Positions 16,447-26,736 of a DNA stretch of 64,000 bases are shown in pieces. Position 1 is the first letter of the stretch. Every line of letters starts with the position of its first letter. The DNA lies in NCBI RefSeq assembly GCF_900105515.1, contig NZ_FNSY01000001.1:6374001-6438000 (forward strand), written 5' to 3'. The stretch is from Streptomyces sp. 2131.1. GTDB taxonomy: Bacteria > Actinomycetota > Actinomycetes > Streptomycetales > Streptomycetaceae. The position numbers were made by a program, and so were the translations under genes. The notes under the pieces are model-generated. The model was not told the origin of the DNA. It ran no database searches and saw only the letters and a list, made by a program, of their open reading frames with translations.

Positions 16447-17220
16447 TCAGCTCGCCATCGGCAGGTCGAGGAGGCGGTCCGAAGTGAGGATCGCCTGATG
16501 CAGCCTGCGCAGCGACCGGCAGGGCTCCAGGCCCAGCTCGGACCGCAGGACGCGCTGGGCCGAGCGGTACACCTCCAACGCCTCCGCCTGCCTCTCCGAG
16601 CGGTACAGGACCAGCATCAGCTGGCGGTAGAAAGCCTCGCGCAGAGGATGTTCGGCGGTGAGGGTGTTCAGCAGGCCGATGACCTCCCGGTGCCGGCCGA
16701 GTGCCGTGCTGGCCTCGACGGACAGCTCCAGGCAGGCGAGCCGCTCCTCCTCCACCCAGGTCGCGAAGCGGGTCAGGACCGGGCCCTCGGGCGTGCCGTC
16801 CAGAACCGGGCCGCGCACCAGGGACAGCGCCCGCCCGAAGGCGTCGAGCGCGGCCTCGTACCGGCCGGCCTGCTGGAGGCCGCGGCCCTCGCGCACGGCG
16901 GTCCGGAAGTCGTCGACGTCGTAACCCGCTCCGTCCAGCCGCATCAGGTAGCCGGACGGCTTGGTGACGATGGCGCTGCCCCCGTCGCCGCCGGCCGCCG
17001 TGAGGAACTTGCGCAGCTGCGAGAGGTAGACGTGGACGGCGGCCGAGGCGCGCCGGGGCGGCCCCGAACCCCACAGCTCCTCGATGATCTGATCCTTGGT
17101 GGTCACACGTCCGGCTCCGACGAGCAGGGTGGCCAGAGTCATTTCCATCTTGGGGGCGCTGAGGGAGCAGCCCCGGCCTTCGTGGGAGACGCGGAGCGGG
17201 CCGAGCAGTTCGTAGCGCAT
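16447..17220 (-). CDS. SARP-family transcriptional activator
   Basis: The 257-residue protein has an OmpR-like winged-helix DNA-binding domain (residues 1-95: MRYELLGPLRVSHEGR, TTKDQIIEELWGSGPPRRA, VHVYLSQLRKFL) followed by a bacterial transcriptional activation domain (about 105-250). This is the compact SARP form without an ATPase module. SARPs activate biosynthetic operons from direct repeats near -35 elements. It starts the SARP-TEII-phosphoesterase-PPTase operon and is divergent from the DUF6059 gene. The start is ATG 17220 with GAGG upstream; the longer in-frame extension upstream lacks family similarity. AbyI or AbyR would be the counterparts in abyssomicin clusters. Confidence 0.93.
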   Translation of the reverse strand: MRYELLGPLRVSHEGRGCSLSAPKMEMTLATLLVGAGRVTTKDQIIEELWGSGPPRRASAAVHVYLSQLRKFLTAAGGDGGSAIVTKPSGYLMRLDGAGYDVDDFRTAVREGRGLQQAGRYEAALDAFGRALSLVRGPVLDGTPEGPVLTRFATWVEEERLACLELSVEASTALGRHREVIGLLNTLTAEHPLREAFYRQLMLVLYRSERQAEALEVYRSAQRVLRSELGLEPCRSLRRLHQAILTSDRLLDLPMAS

Positions 17221-17393
17221 CGAAACCTCGTGCGATAGGGGGAACGGACTTTCGTTCGTCCGGCTCCAGTCACTTTCGAGGGCGCGCGCCTGTCCGCACA
17301 TCGGGGAAACTGCGTACGTATACCGATTGGCCGAAACGCATGGGGTGCGGCCGGCTTTGGAGTGGCTTTGGCGCGGACGGGAACGCTGACGGC

Positions 17394-17609
17394 ATGCGCC
17401 TCGCCCTCGCCCGGTATCTGCGGTCCTTCGTGTCCTCATTCATCGCCTTCGGTCAGATCTGGGTGTACATCCCGCCCGTCGACGAGCGCCGGACGGGCCC
17501 CGCCGAGGGGCCGCCCCCCGGCCATCCCGAGCGCCTGTGCCCCGAAATCCCGCTCAGCCCGGCCGAACTCGCCTGGGGGCGGCAACTGCTCGGGACGCCC
17601 GAGCCCTAG
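17394..17609 (+). CDS. DUF6059-like small protein divergent from SARP
   Basis: A 71-residue protein with a hydrophobic N-terminal half (FVSSFIAFGQIWVYIPP) and a conserved-looking tail, GPPPGHPERLCPEIPLS. I recognise this pattern from small Streptomyces proteins classed as DUF6059, often next to regulators or biosynthetic genes. The stretch may be a membrane-associated helix. It is divergent from the SARP gene across 173 bp, and its stop abuts the stop of the convergent oxidoreductase gene. An upstream in-frame ATG at 17340 is possible, but family members start close to the MRLALARYL site. No function is known. Confidence 0.72.
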   Translation: MRLALARYLRSFVSSFIAFGQIWVYIPPVDERRTGPAEGPPPGHPERLCPEIPLSPAELAWGRQLLGTPEP

Positions 17610-18932
17610 TCAGCGACGCCGGAGGCCCGGCGTGGGCACGAGCCGGACCGCCGTGTTCAGGACATGGTCGATCGCGTCGCGCGACGGGTGCTCCGTGAGG
17701 TTGGTGAGCAGCCGGGCCAGCGTGTTGAGCAGGGCGGGCGAACCCATCACATAGCGGTTCAGCACCGGCTGGAAGCCCGACCGGCTGAAGATCAGGTCGG
17801 CGGCCGTGTTGCCCAGCCGGTAGTAGCGGCCCCAGCGGCGGTTCATCTCGGCCGGGTAGTGGCGCAGCGCCCGCTCCCGCCTCGGCCCCGGCGGCAGGGC
17901 CAGTGCGAGCGCCGTCGTCTCGGCGGCGACCTCGCCCGCTTCCAGGGCCTGCCCGATGCCCTCGCCGTTCCACGGGCTGACCATGCCCCCGGAGTCACCG
18001 ACCAGGAGGAGCCCCCGGGTGTACAGCGGATGGCGGTTGAAGCCCAGCGGGAGGGCGGCGCTGCGTACGGGCCCCTCGGCGTTCTCCTCCCGCAGCCCCC
18101 ACTCGGCCGGGGTGCGGGCCAGCCACCGGTCCAGCGTGGCCCGCAGGTCGGCGCTGCCGAGCCGGCGGTGGGGGAGCGCCCCGAGACCGACGTTGACCCG
18201 GCCGTCGCCCATCGGGAAGATCCAGCCGTACCCCGGCAGATAGGCGTCGCTCCTCGGGAAGCGCAGGTCGGCCCAGAGCTCCAGGAAGTCCTCCCGCGAG
18301 CGCTCCGGGCTGCGGTAGTAGCGCCGGGCGGCCGTGGCGATCTGCCGCTTGGCGTCCCGCTCCAGGCCCATGGCCAGTGCGATCCGGGCCGAGGCGCCGT
18401 CGGCGGCGATCACGACGGGCGCCCGGTGCACCGCCGTGCCCGCCCCGGACACCGCCGTCACCCCGGTGATCCGCCCGGCCCGGTCGGTCACCGGCTCCTT
18501 CACCTTCACCCCGGTACGCAACCGGGCACCGGCCGCGACCGCGTGCCGGGCCAGGATGTCGTCGAAGTCGTGCCGGCTGCGGGTGAGCCCGAAGTTCGGG
18601 AAGCCGCCCAGCGCCGGCCAGTCGATCTCCACCTGCCGGGGCCCGGCCACCCAGCGCATGCCCCGCGACCGGGTCCAGCCCGGGGCCTGGATGTCGACGC
18701 CCATGCGGATCAGCTGGTGCACCGCGCGCGGGGTCAGGCCGTCCCCGCACACCTTCTCGCGCGGGAAGCGGGACTTCTCGAGCAGCAGCACGTCGACCCC
18801 GGCCCTGGCGAGGTGGTAGGCCGCGGACGAACCGGCCGGGCCCGCACCCACCACGATGACCTGGGCCTCCTCGGCCGCGCCGTGAGCGGCCTCCTCGTCC
18901 GACGGCGACCGCTCTGCACGCGTCTCCCGCAT
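17610..18932 (-). CDS. Geranylgeranyl-reductase-family FAD-dependent oxidoreductase
   Basis: The 440-residue flavoprotein has an N-terminal dinucleotide-binding motif VIVVGAGPAGSSAAYHLA (around residue 26), the family motif PREKVCGDGLTPRAV, and the second FAD motif LLVGDSGGMVSPWNGEGIG (around 300). These are typical of the geranylgeranyl reductase/digeranylgeranylglycerophospholipid reductase group, which in Streptomyces often serves menaquinone saturation or lipid reduction. The ATG at 18932 is preferred. It is convergent with the DUF6059 gene. Whether it belongs to the tetronate cluster or marks its right edge is open. Confidence 0.88.
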   Translation of the reverse strand: MRETRAERSPSDEEAAHGAAEEAQVIVVGAGPAGSSAAYHLARAGVDVLLLEKSRFPREKVCGDGLTPRAVHQLIRMGVDIQAPGWTRSRGMRWVAGPRQVEIDWPALGGFPNFGLTRSRHDFDDILARHAVAAGARLRTGVKVKEPVTDRAGRITGVTAVSGAGTAVHRAPVVIAADGASARIALAMGLERDAKRQIATAARRYYRSPERSREDFLELWADLRFPRSDAYLPGYGWIFPMGDGRVNVGLGALPHRRLGSADLRATLDRWLARTPAEWGLREENAEGPVRSAALPLGFNRHPLYTRGLLLVGDSGGMVSPWNGEGIGQALEAGEVAAETTALALALPPGPRRERALRHYPAEMNRRWGRYYRLGNTAADLIFSRSGFQPVLNRYVMGSPALLNTLARLLTNLTEHPSRDAIDHVLNTAVRLVPTPGLRRR

Positions 18933-19076
18933 GGGGCTCCTCTCCTCGGTGGGGCACCGCCGCCGGGACGACGGCCCTGTACACCGACATCCTGCCGGTT
19001 TCGAGGGCCCCGGGGCGGGTGATCGAGAAAGGGGTGCCCGGCACCGCGCCGTTCACACGCGAAGCGGCCCGACGGC

Positions 19077-19562
19077 TCAGCCCGGCGGCCTGCGGCCCGA
19101 ATCGGCGAGCAGCCGCTCGATGCGGTCGAAGCGCTCGTGCAGCAGCCGCTCCGTGTCGTCCCGCATCCGGCGCGCGGCGTGCTCGGCGTCGGCGGCCAGC
19201 CGGTGCCGGCGTCGCTGCTCGTGTCCCACGAACCAGGTCGCGAGGGCGGCCGTGACCATCCCGTACGTCGTGATGCCGACGCCCATCACCACGGCGGCCA
19301 CGACCCGCCCCCACAGCGTGACCGGGAAGAGGTCCCCGTAACCGACGGTCGTCGCGGTCTCGACCGACCACCACAGCGCCCGCGGATACGAGGTGATCGT
19401 GGCGTCGGGCGCGTGCCGCTCGGCCAGGACCACCAGCCAGGATCCGAGCAGCATCGTCACGGCGAGCAGCACCGTCGCCCAGCCGGCCGCCTTGAGATGC
19501 AGCGAGCGGTTCTCCCGGCCGAGCAGCAGCTCGACCGCCTTGGTCAGGAATACAGGCACCAT
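19077..19562 (-). CDS. Two-TM potassium channel (KcsA-like)
   Basis: The 161-residue protein has a first TM helix (AAGWATVLLAVTMLLGSW), a pore helix (PRALWWSVETA), the K+ selectivity filter TTVGYGD and a second TM helix (VVAAVVMGVGITTYGMVTAA). A highly charged C-terminal helix follows, probably a coiled-coil bundle (EHAARRMRDDTERLLHERFDRIERLLA). Length and layout match KcsA of Streptomyces lividans. It would form a tetrameric channel. Its neighbours give no functional link. Confidence 0.93.
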   Translation of the reverse strand: MVPVFLTKAVELLLGRENRSLHLKAAGWATVLLAVTMLLGSWLVVLAERHAPDATITSYPRALWWSVETATTVGYGDLFPVTLWGRVVAAVVMGVGITTYGMVTAALATWFVGHEQRRRHRLAADAEHAARRMRDDTERLLHERFDRIERLLADSGRRPPG

Positions 19563-19717
19563 TTCCGGATCATCGGGCGGCCGCGGCGCTCCCGGCGGCC
19601 GGGCACGCGACGGCCGCCCCCCGCGTCACCCGATCGCACCGGGCCGGGACCGCCCGGGAAAGCGGCCGGGGCCCGCACGCCGATCGCCCCGCGACGATCC
19701 GTGTTAAACCTGGATAC

Positions 19718-22513
19718 GTGGGTGGTACAGGTCGATTCCGGGCGAGGTTTCACCGCTCCGCCCGGCGTCCGCATCGACATGATGGCGGCCGCCCGGGCGG
19801 TGACACACCCGCGCCCTCCGGACCGCCGCCCGAGCGGGCCTCACCAGGGCGCCGATTGCGCGCCCTGTTCAGTGTCCGCACCGTCGCCGGCCAGTTCTTC
19901 ATCCTCATGCTCGGCATCGTCGTCCTGCTCGACGCCGCCGCCGTCGTCGCCCTCGTCGTGCAGGGCCGGCGCGACAGCATGAGCGCGGCGCGCACCCAGT
20001 CGCTGAGCGTCGCGCAGACCTTCGCCCACGCCCCGGGCGTGGCGGCGGCGCTCGACAGCAAGGACCCCACGGCCGTCCTCCAGCCCCGCGCCGAGGAGAT
20101 CCGGCAGAGCACCGGTGTCGAGTACGTGGTCGTGGCCGGCTCCAACGGCATCCGCTACACCCACCGCGACCTCGCCCTCATCGGCAAGAAGATCCCCGGC
20201 CCCTACAAGGAGGCCCTCGACGGGGAGGCCGTCACCCGTACCGTCTCGGCGAGCCGGGGCAGATCCGTCGCCTCGGCGGTGCCGGTCGAGCGCCGGGACG
20301 GCTCCGTGGCCGGACTCGTGGCGGTCGGCATCAAGGTCGAGGCCGTCAACCGGCTCGCCTACCCGAGCGTCCCGCTGACCATCGGCGCCGGAGTCACCGC
20401 CCTCGCCCTCACGACGGTCGGCGCCACCCTGGTGGGCCGCCGCCTCAGCCGCCAGACGCGCGGCCTCGGCCCGGCCGAGATCACCCGGATGTACGAACAC
20501 CACGACGCCGTGCTGCACGCCGTGCGCGAAGGCGTCCTCATCATCGGCCCCGATCACCGGCTGCTGCTCGTCAACGACGAGGCCCGGCGACTGCTCGACC
20601 TCCCGCCCGACGCCGAGGGCCGCGCCGTGACCGACCTCGGTCTCGCGGCCGGCACCGCGGAACTGCTGGCCTCCGGACAGGTCGCCACCGACGAACTGCG
20701 CCCCGCCGGGGACCGGCTGCTCGCCGTCAACCTCCGCCCCACCGAGGAACGCGGCGGCCAGCCCGGTATGGTCGCGACCCTGCGCGACACCACCGAACTG
20801 CGCGCCCTCACCGGCCGCGCCGAGACCGTGCGCGAGCGGCTGACGCTGCTCTACCGGGCGGGCGCCCTGATCGGCACCACCCTCGACGTGACCACCACCG
20901 CCCAGGAACTCGCGGACGTCGCCGCGCCCGGCTTCGCCGACTGCGTCACCGTGGACCTGTCCGACTCCGTCCTGCGCGGCGAGGAACCGCACCCGCCCAC
21001 CGGCGACACCCTGGACCTGCGCCGCACCGCCGTCAGCGGCGCCGTCGAGGGCCACCCGTTCTACCCGGCCGGGCGCGTCATCGGCTACCTGCCGGCCAGC
21101 ACCGACGGCCTGGGCACCGGCGTCGGCCACACCTGGATCGTCTCGGACCTGGCCGCCTCCCGGCAGTGGCGCGAGGCCGACCCGGAGAAGGCCGTCCGCG
21201 TCATTGAGGAGGGCTACCACTCCCTGCTCTCCGTCCCGTTCCGGGCGCGGGGAGTCATCCTGGGCGTCGCCAACTTCTGGCGCGCCGGGAACGAGGAGCC
21301 CTTCGACCTCGACGACCTCTCCTTCGCCGAGGAACTGGTGGCCCGCGCGGCGGTCAGCGTCGACAACGCCCGCCGCTACACCCGCGAGCACCAGATGGCC
21401 GTCACCCTCCAGCGCAGCCTCCTTCCGCGCGGCCTGCCCGAGCAGAACGCCCTCGACGTCGCCTACCGCTACCTCCCCGCGCAGGCCGGCGTGGGCGGCG
21501 ACTGGTTCGACGTGATCCCGCTGTCCGGCGCCCGGGTCGCCCTCGTCGTCGGCGACGTCGTCGGACACGGGCTGCACGCCGCGGCCACCATGGGCCGGTT
21601 GCGCACCACGGTCCTCAACTTCTCCACGCTCGACCTCGCCCCCGACGAACTCCTCGGCCACCTCGACGAGCTGGTGGTCAGGATGGACCAGGACGAGGGC
21701 TCGGGCGGCGCCGCGATCACCGGCGCCACCTGCCTGTACGCGATCTACGACGCGGTGTCCGGCCGCTGCACGGTCGCCCGGGCCGGCCACCCCGGGCCCG
21801 CGCTCGTGCTGCCCGACGGGACGGTGAGCTTCCCGGAGATCCCGGCCGGGCTGCCCCTCGGCATCGGCGGCATGCCCTTCGAGATGACCGAGCTGGAGGT
21901 GCCCGAGGGCAGCCGCCTCGTCCTGTACACCGACGGCCTGGTCGAGCGCCGCGACCGGGACATCGACGACGGCCTGGAAATGCTGCGCCGCTCGCTCGCC
22001 GACCGCGACCGCACCCCCGAGGAGACCTGCGACGACGTGCTGGACGCCATGCTGCCCAGCCGCCCCGGCGACGACGTGGCCCTGCTGGTCGCCCGGACCC
22101 GCACCCTGGACCCCTCCCGGCGCGCCCAGTGGGAAGTGCCCCGGGACCCCGCCGCCGTCGCCGGTGTCCGCAAGCAGGCCATCCGCTGGCTTTCCGACCA
22201 AGGGCTGGACGAGGAGGGGTTCGTCACCGAACTCATCCTGAGCGAACTGGTCACCAACGCCATTCGCTACGGCTCCGAGCCCATCAAGGTCCGGCTGCTG
22301 CACGACCGGTCCCTGATCTGCGAGGTCTCCGACTGCAGCAGCACATCCCCGCACCTGCGCTACGCCGCCACGACCGACGAGGGCGGCCGGGGCCTCTTCC
22401 TGGTCGCCCAGTTCGCCCAGCGCTGGGGGGCCAGATACACCGACCGGGGCAAGGTCATCTGGTCCGAGCAGGCGCTCGGAGGGCCGCCCCCGACGGCCGA
22501 GTGGCCGCTGTGA
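19718..22513 (+). CDS. SpoIIE-type PP2C phosphatase with sensor, PAS, GAF and anti-sigma kinase-like domains
   Basis: This 931-residue signalling protein has a TM helix (about 60-82), an extracytoplasmic sensor (about 90-205; VEYVVVAGSNGIRYTHRD), a second TM (about 210-235), a PAS domain (about 250-340), a GAF domain (about 380-545), a SpoIIE phosphatase domain (about 560-790; GGDWFDVIPL, VVGDVVGHGLHAAATMG, YTDGLVERR) and a C-terminal HATPase domain (about 800-925; ELVTNAIRYG, GGRGLFLVAQ). Such proteins control sigma factors through anti-anti-sigma phosphorylation. The GTG at 19718 is the only clear in-frame start before the first TM, yet has no good ribosome site, so the message may be leaderless or the start wrong. 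Confidence 0.88.
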   Translation: MGGTGRFRARFHRSARRPHRHDGGRPGGDTPAPSGPPPERASPGRRLRALFSVRTVAGQFFILMLGIVVLLDAAAVVALVVQGRRDSMSAARTQSLSVAQTFAHAPGVAAALDSKDPTAVLQPRAEEIRQSTGVEYVVVAGSNGIRYTHRDLALIGKKIPGPYKEALDGEAVTRTVSASRGRSVASAVPVERRDGSVAGLVAVGIKVEAVNRLAYPSVPLTIGAGVTALALTTVGATLVGRRLSRQTRGLGPAEITRMYEHHDAVLHAVREGVLIIGPDHRLLLVNDEARRLLDLPPDAEGRAVTDLGLAAGTAELLASGQVATDELRPAGDRLLAVNLRPTEERGGQPGMVATLRDTTELRALTGRAETVRERLTLLYRAGALIGTTLDVTTTAQELADVAAPGFADCVTVDLSDSVLRGEEPHPPTGDTLDLRRTAVSGAVEGHPFYPAGRVIGYLPASTDGLGTGVGHTWIVSDLAASRQWREADPEKAVRVIEEGYHSLLSVPFRARGVILGVANFWRAGNEEPFDLDDLSFAEELVARAAVSVDNARRYTREHQMAVTLQRSLLPRGLPEQNALDVAYRYLPAQAGVGGDWFDVIPLSGARVALVVGDVVGHGLHAAATMGRLRTTVLNFSTLDLAPDELLGHLDELVVRMDQDEGSGGAAITGATCLYAIYDAVSGRCTVARAGHPGPALVLPDGTVSFPEIPAGLPLGIGGMPFEMTELEVPEGSRLVLYTDGLVERRDRDIDDGLEMLRRSLADRDRTPEETCDDVLDAMLPSRPGDDVALLVARTRTLDPSRRAQWEVPRDPAAVAGVRKQAIRWLSDQGLDEEGFVTELILSELVTNAIRYGSEPIKVRLLHDRSLICEVSDCSSTSPHLRYAATTDEGGRGLFLVAQFAQRWGARYTDRGKVIWSEQALGGPPPTAEWPL

Positions 22514-22523
22514 CCACGACGAC

Positions 22524-22550
22524 GCGGGGCCCGGCACCGCCGGGCCCCGC
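22524..22550. terminator. Bidirectional terminator hairpin
   Basis: A perfect 12-bp GC-only stem, 22524-22535 paired with 22539-22550 around a 3-base loop, lies between the convergent ends of the SpoIIE-type gene and the GH55 gene. There is no T-run, as is usual in Streptomyces. Confidence 0.7.
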
Positions 22551-22592
22551 GCCGCTCAGTCACCTCGTACGAACGGTGTCACCTGCCGTACG

Positions 22593-24779
<2,187 letters not shown>

Positions 24780-25235
24780 GGGGGCTTGTCTCCTGAGTCG
24801 CGGAACGGGTGCACGACACGAAGCCGGAGAGCGCTCTCTCCGGCGATGGGGATACTTCACCTCCGGCTCACGAAACGTCAATAGGTGTGCACCGACGGCT
24901 TGTTCTGGTGGACTTGAGAACAACAGTTGACGACGGAAAGCTCACGTGTGTCCGTGTTGCGGCCGTCTTGAAGGCGCCCTTCGCAAGGCAACTGACGGTT
25001 CGTCGTTTCAGGTGATGACGGGGCACGTAGGAGGAGTGCGTGGGGCGACGCGGATCGTTGCCACCGCAATCACCGAGCGGGTACGGAGTGCGCTGGGGGC
25101 CGAACGGCCGCACCTGTTACCGGACATGTTCCTCCCGCCCCGGGGACAGCGGGCCCGGGCCCTCGCTATCCTCCGGGGCATGAGCCGTGAGCGTGGCGCC
25201 GGAAGCGGTGCTGACCAGGCACGACGAGGCCCCGG
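24780..25235. other. 456-bp intergenic promoter region between GH55 and HTH genes
   Basis: This region separates two divergent genes. It holds the CebR-like palindrome close to GH55 and a relatively AT-rich centre (about 24880-25010). The short frames here lack coding bias and ribosome sites, so I annotate no gene. Confidence 0.6.
24824..24843. promoter_or_regulatory. CebR-like (LacI-family) operator upstream of GH55
   Basis: A perfect 12-bp palindrome, GAGAGCGCTCTC (24827-24838), lies inside longer arms CCGGAGAG and CTCTCCGG. Compared with the CebR consensus TGGGAGCGCTCCCA, the central 14 bases match at 10 positions, with the GAGCGCTC core intact. It sits 45 bp upstream of the GH55 start, where a LacI-family repressor could block transcription. 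Its exact regulator is unknown. Confidence 0.6.
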
Positions 25236-26675
25236 GTGACCGAGGTGACGGGCCCCGCGCCGGCGGACGCCCGGAGTGTGAGGGCATGGCGCGTCTTCGG
25301 CGCCCGGCTGCGTCACTGGCGCAGGCGGGCCGGTCTCACCCAGGCCCAGGTGGGGGCCCGGGTCGGCTACGACCACACCGCCATCAGCAAACTCGAACAC
25401 GGCAGCCGCAGGACCCCGCTGCCGCTGGCCCGCCGCCTGGACGACCTCCTGACGGCCGCCGGGGACCTCGTGGGCGCCTGCGAGGAGGCCGAGCGGGCCG
25501 ACGCGGGTGAGCGGGCGACCGCCGCTCCCGCGCCCCCGCCGGTCCCGGTCGGACAGGGCCCGCTCCCCGGCGAGCCGGCCGGCGGGGCGCTCGCCGCGAT
25601 GCTCCCGCCCGGGGCCGTGCTGCCCCCGCGGCTGCCCGCGTACGGGCTCGTCTGCCCGCTGCACGGCCGGGACGGCTGCACGGTCCCGGCGCTCACCGAC
25701 GTGGTCGCCCTGCACGCGCGGTTCTGCTCCCTGGGCCCGGACACGTTGTCCTGTCCGCCCCTGGACACCGACACCGTGCACGCCCTGACCGCGCTGCTCG
25801 CCGTCTGTCTGCGCGCCGACGAGGAGCATTCCTGGCCCGGCGCGACCGCCGTCGTCGAGCGCACGCTGCATGCGATGCTCCGCTGGATGGCGCTCCCGGC
25901 AGCCCCGTACCAGCACCAACTCGCCCCGCTGGCCGCCGAGTACGCGCAGTCGGCCGGCTGCCTCAGGCTGCTGTGGGGCCGCAACGGGACGGCGATGGCC
26001 TGGCTCGACCGGTCCCTGGTGTGGGCGTCCATGGCGGGCCACGTCGGCGCGCAGGTCGCGGCGCTCAGCGACATGAGCACCCTGGCCCGGCTCGAAGGCG
26101 ACGGCCCCTCCGCGCTCGCCTACGGCGAAGCCGTCAGCCGGGCCGCCGCGGGCCGGCACTGGGCGGGGGCCCTGAGCGACCTGTACCAGGCACGCGGCCA
26201 CGCGGTGCGCGGCGACGCCGACCGCACGCTGCACCACATCGCCCGCGCCTGGTCGCGGATGGACCGGGCCGACGAGGAGGACGAGGCGGAGGCGCCCTGG
26301 CTCTCCGTCGCCTCCGTGCGCCTGCGGGTGGAGTCCGGGGCCGCCGGCGCGCTGCGGGACCTGGCCGCCGCGACGGGGGAGCGGCGCTTCGCGCTCCGCG
26401 CCCTCGACGCGGCCGGTACCGCGATCAGGCTGCTGCCGCCGGGCATGCATTCGGCCCGGATGCTGTTCCTGGCCCGGACGGCGGACGCCTATGTCTGCGC
26501 GGGTGAACCGGCCGCCGCGCCGTCGGTGGCCGGACCCGTCCTGGAGGGGGCGGTGCATCCCTCGACGCTTCTCGGCCAGGAGCTGCGCGGACTGTACGGA
26601 CGGTTGGCCGCCCGCGGCGGCGGCGGGGCGGAGACCGACGACTTCGTCCGCAGGCTGGCCGCCGCCGTCCGCTGA
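25236..26675 (+). CDS. HTH (XRE-type) transcriptional regulator with helical C-terminus
   Basis: The 479-residue protein has an N-terminal helix-turn-helix (about residues 20-75; FGARLRHWRRRAGLTQAQVG, then YDHTAISKLEHGSRRTP). A Pro/Ala linker follows, then a long alpha-helical TPR-like region rich in Ala, Arg and Leu. This layout is common in Streptomyces regulators of unknown target. The GTG start at 25236 is chosen because it begins just before the HTH. It is divergent from GH55 and convergent with the protease gene, with a strong hairpin after its stop. No ligand or target can be named. Confidence 0.8.
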   Translation: MTEVTGPAPADARSVRAWRVFGARLRHWRRRAGLTQAQVGARVGYDHTAISKLEHGSRRTPLPLARRLDDLLTAAGDLVGACEEAERADAGERATAAPAPPPVPVGQGPLPGEPAGGALAAMLPPGAVLPPRLPAYGLVCPLHGRDGCTVPALTDVVALHARFCSLGPDTLSCPPLDTDTVHALTALLAVCLRADEEHSWPGATAVVERTLHAMLRWMALPAAPYQHQLAPLAAEYAQSAGCLRLLWGRNGTAMAWLDRSLVWASMAGHVGAQVAALSDMSTLARLEGDGPSALAYGEAVSRAAAGRHWAGALSDLYQARGHAVRGDADRTLHHIARAWSRMDRADEEDEAEAPWLSVASVRLRVESGAAGALRDLAAATGERRFALRALDAAGTAIRLLPPGMHSARMLFLARTADAYVCAGEPAAAPSVAGPVLEGAVHPSTLLGQELRGLYGRLAARGGGGAETDDFVRRLAAAVR

Positions 26676-26687
26676 GAACGCGCCGAA

Positions 26688-26715
26688 GGGCGGGGCGTGT
26701 CACCACGCCCCGCCC
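26688..26715. terminator. Bidirectional terminator hairpin
   Basis: A perfect 12-bp stem (26688-26699 with 26704-26715) with a 4-base loop (TCAC) lies between the convergent HTH-regulator and protease genes. In the plus direction it is followed by CTCTCGTT. Confidence 0.72.
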
Positions 26716-26736
26716 CTCTCGTTCACTCCGGCCGGG

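Noticed and set aside
17610..18932. Geranylgeranyl-reductase-like gene as a core member of the spirotetronate cluster
   Set aside because: It is convergent to the cluster genes, has no partner isoprenoid gene, and such enzymes are common housekeeping genes; left as possible boundary only.
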